Assembly: GCA_030686995.1 (NCBI GenBank)
Contig: CM060703.1
Location: 7,546,597 to 7,610,596 of the forward strand
Origin: Artemisia argyi
Taxonomy: Eukaryota; Streptophyta; Magnoliopsida; Asterales; Asteraceae
Length of the DNA: 64,000 bases
Reading direction: 5' to 3'
Shown here: one piece after another, positions 47,684-56,468 of the stretch
How the letters are laid out: each line of letters opens with the position of its first letter
Position numbering within the stretch: position 1 is the first letter of the stretch
The notes under the pieces: model-generated
Database searches by the model: none
What the model was told of the DNA's origin: nothing
Seen by the model: the letters and a program-made list of their open reading frames with translations, nothing else
Translations under genes and position numbers: made by a program

Positions 47684-48628
47684 ATGACTCCTATTCGCTT
47701 TTTCCTACTTTTGATCTTCGTATTATCAATCTTACATGTTTCTTCTGCTACGAGGCGGCTTACTGAGTTGGTTCGCGACTCGCCTAACTTACTTAAATAC
47801 CACAATGGTCCTCTCCTAAGTGGAAATATCTCTGTTAACCTCGTTTGGTATGGCAACTTTAAACTGTCCCAAAAGGCCATTATCTCCGATTTCATCACCT
47901 CGTTATCATCTAAATCTAGCCAGCAACCCTCCGTAGCAACATGGTGGAAAACTACCGAAAGATACCACAACAAATTGCCCAAACCCGTTTCGCTGTCCAC
48001 AAAGCTTGGTAAACAAGTAACCGACCCAAAATACTCATTTGGAAAGTCATTAACCGATAACCACCTTGTTAAACTTGCTTCAAAAGTTGCATCACCTAAT
48101 GCTGTTAATGTAGTTTTAACAGCTAGTGACGTGGCAGTTACACGTTTTTGCTCTGGAAGATGCGGGACACATAGCTCTGCAGTAGCAAATTCCGTAACTG
48201 CCCAAGGTAAAGGAAAGAAATATAAATTTCCATATATTTGGGTTGGAAACTCGGAGACACAGTGTCCTGGTAAATGTGCATGGCCATTCCACCAACCTAT
48301 ATACGGACCACAGGGTGCACCATTGATCGCACCCAATAATGATGTGGGTCTAGACGGTATGGTGATTAATTTGGCTAGCTTATTGGCTGGTACGGCTACG
48401 AACCCTTTTGGGAATGGATATTATCAAGGGGACGCAGGTGCACCATTAGAGGCTGCATCTTCGTGTCCTGGGATATATGGGAAAGGGGCGTATCCCGGGT
48501 ACCCGGGGGATTTGCTTGTGGACTCGACTACCGGTGCTAGTTATAACGCACATGGCACGAATGGAAGAAAGTATTTGGTTCCTGCTATGTATGACCCATC
48601 GAGTTCAAGTTGTTACACTTTGGTCTAA
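47684..48628 (+). CDS. EXORDIUM/PHI-1-like secreted protein 2
   Basis: Complete intronless ORF, 314 residues, aligned without gaps to the gene at 20914. Signal peptide [20 protein letters not shown], cut near SSA-TRR. All family blocks are present: [53 protein letters not shown] (K for Q), [15 protein letters not shown] and the C-terminal CYTLV. The few replacements are mostly conservative, so both genes look maintained. Role by family: apoplastic growth-related protein. Confidence 0.93.
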   Translation: MTPIRFFLLLIFVLSILHVSSATRRLTELVRDSPNLLKYHNGPLLSGNISVNLVWYGNFKLSQKAIISDFITSLSSKSSQQPSVATWWKTTERYHNKLPKPVSLSTKLGKQVTDPKYSFGKSLTDNHLVKLASKVASPNAVNVVLTASDVAVTRFCSGRCGTHSSAVANSVTAQGKGKKYKFPYIWVGNSETQCPGKCAWPFHQPIYGPQGAPLIAPNNDVGLDGMVINLASLLAGTATNPFGNGYYQGDAGAPLEAASSCPGIYGKGAYPGYPGDLLVDSTTGASYNAHGTNGRKYLVPAMYDPSSSSCYTLV

Positions 48629-49498
48629 GAAGTAAAATCAAATACATGTACAAACGAAAATATGAAAAACAGTAATGATTTAATTTGTTAATTAGTGGTT
48701 ATATGTATTTATTCATTTATTCTCTGTTTGTAGGATCTTAAGAAGTATATATCAAATAAACTAGTTATTGCACAATCTGTTAAATTTTACTATCTATTTC
48801 GTTTCAACAACCTTTTTCTTTTTGTATACTTTGACACTAGCTATATACATAATGGAACTTGTCTTGGGGCGTCTTTGGCTTTACGATAGGAAGCTCGCCT
48901 TGGAAAAAAAGTCTTTCTCTTCCTGAGTGTGAATCTATACTATTTTAGTACACTTTTTAACCAACATACTCAACTCAACTGAAAAAACTAAATCAATTGA
49001 GTTATGTTGGATAAAAAGCATCTTAGAACTTTTTGTAAGTGCTGAAAAAGTGTATATACACACACATATAGTCCGAATAGTCGTGCATCCAACATAACTC
49101 AACTGAATAAACTGAATCAAGTTATTCGATGATAAAAGTTAGAGGTAGCAAGACGGCCTGGCTGAGTGAGTTTGGGTAATAGGTCAAAACGAGTTCGTGT
49201 CAAATGAGCCACTATGAAAAACAGGTCGAACATGTTCAAGTCAAGATTGCCGTCTCTAATAAAAATAGTGTTCACCCCTGTAGACTGGGATTGTTTTGGA
49301 TTTAGCTTTGACATTGGCTTTTCTTTTAAGTTCTACCTGTTTTAATCCACAATACCAATATTGAGGCCCAAATAAAAGTTATGATCATGTATACTACACT
49401 TAAATCGTTCTCAAGTTCTGGCTAGAAAAAAAGTTTACTGCTCCGTAGGACTTTGCATTATGTAAAGAGAAACCATTATTTACTCTTCAAATAAATTT

Positions 49499-49855
49499 TT
49501 TTTTGGGTAAAAGGTCAACGACCCGGTAAATATATTACTCCAAAAAACATTTAAGTACAACGGATATGAGTGATTCTCATATCTCAGCCCGTTACATAGG
49601 CGAAATGCTTACATAACAAGATACTTCCAATTTTCTAGACAAGAAAACAAACCATTAAAAGACTCGGACAAAAATATAACCTACTTCCTATGACCTTGGA
49701 GATTAAAGCCATAAATGGCGTTAAGAGCATCCAATTCCCCTGGAAGATCAGAAACTTGCTTCGAGTAATCATCATAGTCATCCAACTCATCTTCACGCTC
49801 ATGACCACCACCAAAAAGATTAGCTGATTCGTCGAACGTGTTAAGAACCTCCTCA
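49499..49855 (-). mobile_element. ORF1-only retroposon, copy J, severely 5'-truncated
   Basis: 357 bp: A-tail (as T), 3' UTR and the last 57 or so codons (ending NLQGHRK). Flanked by the 12-bp repeat TCAAATAAATTT (49487-49498, 49856-49867). Intact duplication with 5' truncation is the mark of target-primed reverse transcription. Confidence 0.9.
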
Positions 49856-49978
49856 TCAAATAAATTTACATATGCATACTTATCTTTTGGGTGACTAGAT
49901 TTCTTTTAAAGTTCCCAACCACAATATCTAGTTGTTCAAAAAGTATTGCAAAATTTGATGCATATACATAAAAATTAA

Positions 49979-50277
49979 AGTAAACTGCAAAAATCCTTCT
50001 TGTAGTATGTCAATATTGCAAGTATAGTCCGTATCTTTTTTTTCGATAGCGCATACATCGTTTCTATGAGAAACTATTGGTGTGGATATCATCTTTGGCT
50101 TAAAGTGAAATGACTAAAATGCCTCAAAGTGAAAGGCATAGTCTCACTGAAGTGAAGCGTATTTTAGTCATTTTACTTTGAGTCAAGAACAAAATCCGCA
50201 CCAAAGGTTTCTTACAGAGACGACGCCTGCACTTTCGAAAATATAAAGACTACAGGACGATTTTTGCGATTTACTCT
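49979..50277. mobile_element. foldback MITE, unit 3
   Basis: Starts AGTAAACTGCAAAAATCC and ends GATTTTTGCGATTTACTCT; flanks aaaaattaa and agaaattaa match at 8 of 9 positions, suggesting a MULE-type 9-bp duplication. Confidence 0.65.
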
Positions 50278-51130
50278 AGAAATTAATGGAAAAAAATAAA
50301 TTAATACATGCACGACCAGGAAGGTTCGCTTGTGCCTTTGTAGTATCCACTTGTTTCTTGATGGCTCAGTTTTGACTAATTTTATAAATAGAGCATTGAA
50401 ATTAAGGGTTGACTTAATGAGAAAGGTCAATTGGAATAAACTTTATATTTTCTATGCTAATAGCCAATAGATGTATATATATTTACTACTGCATAGGAAA
50501 GCAACATGTTGGTGCTAATCTAAATATATACAGCCTGTTAGTTGATGGTATGGAATGACCGATCGAGTTAATTAATAGCGGCCACCACTGAATCAGCAAC
50601 GAAGATTGTGCAAGTGCTACCAACTTGATAGATTAAGTACTACTCTAAGGCCTTAATCCTAGCGTAAAACGGATGAGTTAAACGGGTAAATGCATGAGGT
50701 TTTTCTTTTTCTGTTTATAATATCTGAAGAGGGGAGTCTTTGATTAAAATGTACGCGGCTTTACCGGGTATTCCCTTAACCGTTTCACAACCCGTCCCTA
50801 GCCTAAACAAACCTTGATATATTAAAAACCAATAAATCCCTAAACGAATATCTCTCTGGCGACAATAGCGATTACGAACCCCACAACAACGAACGATCAT
50901 AACCTTTAATTTATTACTCCCTCTCCACATGGGTCGGTGTTAGTTCTTTTTTGGTTTCATCGTTATTCTTTTTTATTCGCTTTGTCGCTTTGTTTTTTTT
51001 TTCATTCCATACGATCTATTCTATAGTGGGTCGGTGGGTACTGAGTTAATCGATCTATACTTCTAATATCTTATCAGTTGGGTGCTCCTATATGATGGAA
51101 GCAGGTTAGTTTTTTTGTGCTTTAAAGTTT

Positions 51131-51156
51131 AAACCCTAATCTTGCGATTAGGGTTT
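51131..51156 (+). promoter_or_regulatory. telo-box inverted repeat, copy G
   Basis: AAACCCTAATC and GATTAGGGTTT face across 4 nt, 82 bp upstream of the ATG at 51238. Confidence 0.75.
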
Positions 51157-51237
51157 TCTGTCGTTATTGGTTGTGCATGATTGCTGGGTACTGAGTGTGG
51201 ATATTGGTGGTCTGATTTGGAAGTGGGTTATTGAGAG

Positions 51238-53169
51238 ATGGAGAAGGGGTTTTTGACTAGTAAGAATGCGAGTAAGGGTACTAATAAATCTGGTTCACAT
51301 GATGCGATCAAGGGTACTAATGAGATCAAAAAAGACCTGGTGGAGCCGGTTTCACTTGGTAATATTGTCGATGATGCACCTGATTGTTCTATGGTTGGTA
51401 CTCAGACAGTGGAGCCGATTCCACTTACGAAAGATACATCACATGGTGACGACTTGGAGAGGATTACAAGTGCTGATACTGTGAAGCACTTGATTGATAA
51501 TGCGCATCAGAATTTTGATGATGCCATGAATAAAATTCAAAGTGAGATTGAACCTAATGAAGATAATATTACAAGTACTCCTCCTTCGATTGGGATTAAT
51601 GCAAATATGTACAACGGTGTAGCTTCGGGTCCTAATTCTCACAGGGTTGATACTACTAATGGTACGGGAGTGAAGTTGGCTTCTTACGCGGGTGCTACTT
51701 CTAATGATACTCTGAAACATGTGCCAAATTTCCGTAGGTTGGAATGTAGTAAGAAGAAGGCTGATGTTGACCTTTCAGTTCCAATGAAAGTAGTGGAAGA
51801 GGTGAACACGCGGTTTGAGAATACTCTCTACGGTTACTTTCTTGGCCAACGCCTTGCCTTTCCGGTTGTTGATTACTATGTCCGCAATGCATGGGCTAAG
51901 TTTGGTGTGCAAAAGGTAATGATGAATGCTAAGGGGTTCTTCTTCTTTAAATTCAACTCGAAGAAAGGTGTTGATGATGTGCTTGAAAACGGTCCTTGGT
52001 TGATCAGAAATGTTCCTATTATTCTTAAACCATGGACTTTGAACACTAATCTACTTAAAGAGGATTTGACTAACATCCCGGTGTGGGTTAAATTCCATGA
52101 TGTTCCCCTTGCAATGTTTTCTGATGATGGCCTCAGTCTTCTTGCCACACTGATTGGCACGCCCAAAAGGTTAGATGCTTTTACAAGCCAAATGTGTAAG
52201 GAATCGTGGGGCCGTAGTAGTTTTGCAAGATGTATGATAGAAGTGAGATCGGATGAGGTGCTTCGTGACAGCCTCACTGTTGAGATACCATTACTTGATG
52301 GTACGGGTTCGACTATTGAGAAGATACGGGTTGAATACGAGTGGCAACCACCCCGTTGTGACAAGTGTAAGATATTTGGCCATACTCTGACTGAATGTCC
52401 TACAGTTGTTATACCTCCTGTTCAGCCTACTAAGCCTGTTAATGATAGTTTCAAGACTGTCAATCACAAGAAGAAAGGTAAGCAAGGAGGTTCTACAATT
52501 CCGGGTCAAAGGGGGTTTACTAAACCTGTTGTGGGTAAGCAGTTTCAGTATCAACCCAAAAAGACTCCTCCTGAACCTAAGAAAGCTGGTGGCACTAAGA
52601 AGAAGACTTCTGATGTGGCTAGTTCTAGTGGTACTAAGATTTCTACATCTAACCAATTTGATGCTCTTAATATGGATGATACGGATACTTTTGGTATTCC
52701 TACTTTTGACACTAACATGGATGTGGATGCTGGATTTACAATGGAAGTTAATGTGGATGAGTCGGTTAAGACTGGTGCTACATCACAAGAACCGCTTGTG
52801 AGTGATTCAATGGGAACTAAGGAAGTTGGTTCTACTCCTTTAGTTGAGAAAATTAGTAAGTTTGAAAAGCTTCTTATCGATGGGAAAGGTACTCTTGTGG
52901 ATGATGATGGTCATCCAGTTCCGTCTGCCTCTGTCACTAAGAGGGCTAACCCATTTTCCAAGGTGGGTAATGTTGTGGTTTCTGATAGTGATGAGGAGGA
53001 GGTTCTTAACACGTTCGACGAATCAGCAAATCTCTTTGGTGGAGGTCATGAGCGTGAAGATGAGTTTGATGACTATGATGATTACTCGAAGCAAATTTAT
53101 GATCTTCCAGGGGAATTGGACGCTCTTAATGCCATTTATGGCTTTAATCTCCAAGGTCGTAGGAAGTAG
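51238..53169 (+). CDS. ORF1-type DUF4283/CCHC protein, copy G, intact
   Basis: 643 residues, no interruption. N-terminal Ser/Thr/Asp-rich region (1-160), FRRLECSKKK (about 164-173), DUF4283 (about 185-330: FENTLYGYFLGQRLAFPVV, NGPWLIRNVPIILKPWTLN, VWVKFHDVPLAMFSDDGL, SQMCKESWGRSSFARCMIE), complete knuckle [14 protein letters not shown] at 374-387, basic NHKKKGKQGG, Pro-rich YQPKKTPPEPKK, a VEKISKFEKLLIDGK segment and an acidic C-terminus (VVVSDSDEEEV, DEFDDYDDYS) ending NLQGRRK. By analogy to L1 ORF1 it should bind RNA and form the retroposon particle. The only copy here with both an intact frame and an intact knuckle. Confidence 0.88.
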   Translation: MEKGFLTSKNASKGTNKSGSHDAIKGTNEIKKDLVEPVSLGNIVDDAPDCSMVGTQTVEPIPLTKDTSHGDDLERITSADTVKHLIDNAHQNFDDAMNKIQSEIEPNEDNITSTPPSIGINANMYNGVASGPNSHRVDTTNGTGVKLASYAGATSNDTLKHVPNFRRLECSKKKADVDLSVPMKVVEEVNTRFENTLYGYFLGQRLAFPVVDYYVRNAWAKFGVQKVMMNAKGFFFFKFNSKKGVDDVLENGPWLIRNVPIILKPWTLNTNLLKEDLTNIPVWVKFHDVPLAMFSDDGLSLLATLIGTPKRLDAFTSQMCKESWGRSSFARCMIEVRSDEVLRDSLTVEIPLLDGTGSTIEKIRVEYEWQPPRCDKCKIFGHTLTECPTVVIPPVQPTKPVNDSFKTVNHKKKGKQGGSTIPGQRGFTKPVVGKQFQYQPKKTPPEPKKAGGTKKKTSDVASSSGTKISTSNQFDALNMDDTDTFGIPTFDTNMDVDAGFTMEVNVDESVKTGATSQEPLVSDSMGTKEVGSTPLVEKISKFEKLLIDGKGTLVDDDGHPVPSASVTKRANPFSKVGNVVVSDSDEEEVLNTFDESANLFGGGHEREDEFDDYDDYSKQIYDLPGELDALNAIYGFNLQGRRK

Positions 53170-53358
53170 TTTATATTTTTGTTTGAGTCTTTCTATATGA
53201 TGTGGTAGTGGTTTTGTTTTCTTGTCTAGAAAATAGGAAGTATCTTGTTATGTAAGCTTTTCGCCTATGTAACGGGCTGAGATATGGGATTCACTCATAT
53301 CCGTTGTACTTAAATGTTTTTTGGAGTAATATATTTACCGGGTCTTTTGACCTTTTAC

Positions 53359-53394
<36 letters not shown>

Positions 53395-53661
53395 GATATA
53401 TTAAATGATAAATCACAAAATAACAGAGTTAAAAAATGAAAACCATTGAACTGAAATTGACTCGATAATCTTATGTGGTAAAGAATATACATGCATATAA
53501 ATAAGTACATATGCTATATTTTATTTTTTCCGGAATGGCCATTTAATTAAGAATCCTAGCAACGAATTAGACTAAAAATCAAATATGGGTTAAGGGAAGG
53601 AGCGTTACATAAATCAATTAGTCACTTTATCCACAAGAAACATGATATCCAAAACCTATTA

Positions 53662-53791
53662 GGGCACGTTTGGTAGGGTGAAATTCATAGAAATAAAATG
53701 AAGTGTAGAAATCAAATCACAGAAATGAATTCTCAAAGAAATTCAATATAAATTTCAGTGTTTGCTAACACAAGAGAATTGACTCAAGAAA

Positions 53792-53843
<52 letters not shown>

Positions 53844-54025
53844 CCTCCAATGTTAGGAATTGATTTCCACTCAAAATGTAAAAGAAATTAATTCTTTGAA
53901 ATTGTGTGTAAACTTAACTCCCTAAGAATTGAAAATCTCCATCATTTTATTTTTTTGGCTACCAAACAAAGGAAATGCATTCATTTCTATTTCTTTGGGC
54001 TCATTTCCCCCAGCTAAACATGCCC
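53662..54025. mobile_element. PIF/Harbinger (Tourist-like) MITE
   Basis: Ends GGGCACGTTTGG and CTAAACATGCCC are inverted; 3-bp duplication TTA (53659-53661, 54026-54028), the PIF/Harbinger target. The other units read cctattagagatcc uninterrupted. 364 bp, no ORF. Confidence 0.85.
53794..53842 (+). repeat. (ATT)n microsatellite inside the MITE
   Basis: About 16 uninterrupted ATT units within the Tourist-like MITE. Confidence 0.9.
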
Positions 54026-54153
54026 TTAGAGATCCAATGTTACAGTCCCGAGTCTGGATCAAGTTCTGGGGTTAAGGGCTCGATAGAGAGAACCCAACGA
54101 TCTCTTAGATAAACTCAATTGACTTTGACTTTCAGACTCTTTATTGAATGAAA

Positions 54154-54501
54154 TCTTTTATATAATAAAACAAAACCCTTATTGGGAATTTTTCATTTCA
54201 AAAAAATGGATTCATACCTTATTCAGTAATAATTTTATTTAAAAAAAAAGATTATTTTCTTATTTGGTAATATTTTATATTTATCCATAAAACAAGTAGA
54301 AGATAAATACAAAAAATATAGATAAGTTACAATTGACAATAAGATTAAAATTTTTAAAAAATTTCCTTTAATAATAAAAAACTATAATTAAACATCATAA
54401 ATCAAACAAAACAAAGATTAAATTATTTGTTTTTTAATAAATAAAAATATATGATTCAAAAAATTAAAAAAAATCTGCGCGTGCGCGAGTATTATAACTA
54501 G
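54154..54501 (+). mobile_element. non-autonomous mini-Helitron
   Basis: Starts TCTTTTATATAATAAAAC, ends AACTAG (CTRR) about 11 bp after a GC hairpin GCGCGTGCGCG (54477-54487). It lies exactly between A and T of the sister sequence gaatgaaatacatgtta, with no duplication. All are Helitron hallmarks. 348 bp, AT-rich, no ORF. Confidence 0.85.
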
Positions 54502-55403
54502 TACATGTTACATTTAAAGCAAAGAAAACCTAACAAACCCCTAAGCAATAGCAACCTGATAAACCTAAAACATTTGTGTTTTATCATAACTAAAACAATT
54601 CAAATTGAGGATAAATATCCTAATTAAACATGTAATTCTATAATTCATGCTGGTAACATTATAATTCATGCTGGTAACATTACATCCCCATTAAGGAAAT
54701 GCTTATCCTCAAGCACTAAGGAAAATATGAGACCCTTCAAGTGACTCTAGATCAGTTATAGTCGCGTACTGGTGACCAAGTTACTAGGTGATTGACAGTA
54801 GAAAAATCAACAATATCAGAAGTAGCATATCCAAAAACCTCAAAATATGCAACATTTAAAGCTCTTTGGGGAATGTTTCCCTCTTTTCCATGTTGATAAG
54901 TCGTGTCAAGAAAGTAACAGTACTTCAAGTGTAGCTGGTTATTAGTATTTCAGAGACTGAGAGAACATTCTTGGTTTTTAAAAACGCACATCATTTGGCA
55001 AATTGCATGCATCAATTTATTGTATAAATTTAAAGTTTTGCATCATGGTGCCTAACGCAGAGCATCTCATATTACGTTCGCATTAGACCGTAATTTACCA
55101 CATTTGTGTAATGCTAGCAACAGTCGTAATCGTCGCAGTCTAGAATTTAGGTCAATTTGTCATAATTGAACAATTAAAGAAATCTGAATATTTTAATAGG
55201 TTTTTAAAGATAAAACTTGTTAGGTCCTATCGTAGAGACGCGGGTCTTTCTATGGGTTCAAGAGAAATATCACTTAAGCAATCTTCGATAACTTGGCAGG
55301 TAATCTCTAAACTTACCACTCTGCAAAACTCATGAAGCCTCATAAATCACTAGATTTCTACGGTTGTTGATTACGTGGCCATCGTCTAAAACAAATAACC
55401 ATA

Positions 55404-55842
55404 TGATGAGGACAGGATTCAAGACCGAGCAACGTAGGTGTCATTTAAATTATGGCGTAAGCTTGAAGCCTTACTTACGCCGTAACCTTTGTCTGTTATC
55501 TCTCTTATTTAGGTCGTTGTTTGAGTTACGCCGTAACTGAATTAGCCAATTACGCCGTAACTTGTGTCCAGTTTCTTTATTTCAGTTTTAGGCCGGTTAC
55601 GCAGTAACCGGACTTTCCAATTATGCCGTAACCCATGTTGTGAGTCAGTTTCTTTATTTAAGTTTAAGATGGTTCTAGATGTAATTTAATTATTTTCTCA
55701 TCAAGTTTGGCTTCCTTATAAATATAGGGTTCGAGTTTATTTTTATGTATTCCTGGAAATCATTAATAAAGTTATTTTAGAGTCTTTACTCTCATTAGGG
55801 TTTTAATCCTTTGAGGTGTGCCTCGTATATCACCATTGGATT
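55404..55842 (+). mobile_element. LTR-like insert with TTACGCCGTAA palindromes, unit 4
   Basis: Same insert, at the same backbone position, as 16831-17309, but lacking the right end. Contains CTTACGCCGTAACC, AGTTACGCCGTAACT, ATTACGCCGTAACT, GTTACGCAGTAAC and ATTATGCCGTAAC between about 55470 and 55635, then a TATAAATATAGGG box near 55717. Confidence 0.55.
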
Positions 55843-56276
55843 TGGTTAAAGCCAATATAAGCTTGGAAATAATATAATAAAATATGTAGTTATTGTGTAA
55901 ATGTAACAATTATCGTGACGACATTATTGTTTGACCGCATTAACGTTGACCACTTATTGAGTGGATGGGGAAAGCAAAATGTTGGTATATGCCTCAACAT
56001 ACCCAGGCTAGCTGTTTCTTGAAAGGGATAGAATGAGTTGAATATTCAGCTATCATTGCGTATGTCATCAACCTTAACAGTGACAAATCATTTTAGAGTA
56101 AGTGTGAAACCGGCCCTACAATTTCGAAAGTGCAACAAGCAGTCTTCTAGGGAACTATGGTGTGCAAAACTTTGAAAGTGCTGTTGCAGACTCTTCAAAG
56201 ATGATATTTGCTAACTAAAGTTCTATACAAGAAGTGTGTCCGCACTTTCAAAGTTGTAAAGACTACATGTGCAATT
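55843..56276 (+). repeat. unit 4, blocks f and a
   Basis: Same order as in units 1-3. The right part holds the left copy of the target duplication of copy H. No gene. Confidence 0.7.
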
Positions 56277-56468
56277 TTTTTGGGTAAAAGGTCAACGACC
56301 CGGTAAATATATTACTCCAAAAAGCGTTTAAGTACAACGGTTATGGGTGAATCCCATAACTCAGCCTGTTACATAGGCGAAAAGCATACATAACAAGATA
56401 CTTTTATTTTCAAAACAAGAAAACAAACCATTAATCACATGATACTAGTGACTCTGACAAAAGATAAA

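Larger units (their letters stand above)
48629..50811 (+). repeat. unit 3, block c
   Basis: Parallel to 21859-23577. Extra sequence at about 50565-50715 (tcgagttaattaatagcggcc...) is absent from unit 1. Hosts retroposon fragment J and a foldback MITE. The end (gtccctagcctaaacaaacc) is fused to the tail of block d, marking a deletion of most of d in unit 4. Confidence 0.65.
50827..53390 (+). mobile_element. ORF1-only retroposon, copy G, intact and youngest-looking
   Basis: Perfect 15-bp target duplication CCTTGATATATTAAA (50812-50826, 53391-53405), about 32-nt pure A-tail, full leader, uninterrupted ORF and 3' UTR with GGTC-TTTT-GACC stem-loop. 2564 bp in all, no reverse transcriptase. It must be moved by an RT supplied elsewhere. 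Confidence 0.93.
53391..55403 (+). repeat. unit 4, block e with two inserts
   Basis: The tail of block d then block e, interrupted by a Tourist-like MITE (53662-54025) and a mini-Helitron (54154-54501). A local duplication of ataattcatgctggtaacatt lies at about 54639-54680. Confidence 0.7.

Noticed and set aside
15791..55403. Block e as the 3' end of a retroelement polyprotein on the minus strand
   Set aside because: A short VLEDKHFLNGDVMLPA-like reading exists, but stops and frame changes surround it and no LTR, PPT or second domain could be fixed.
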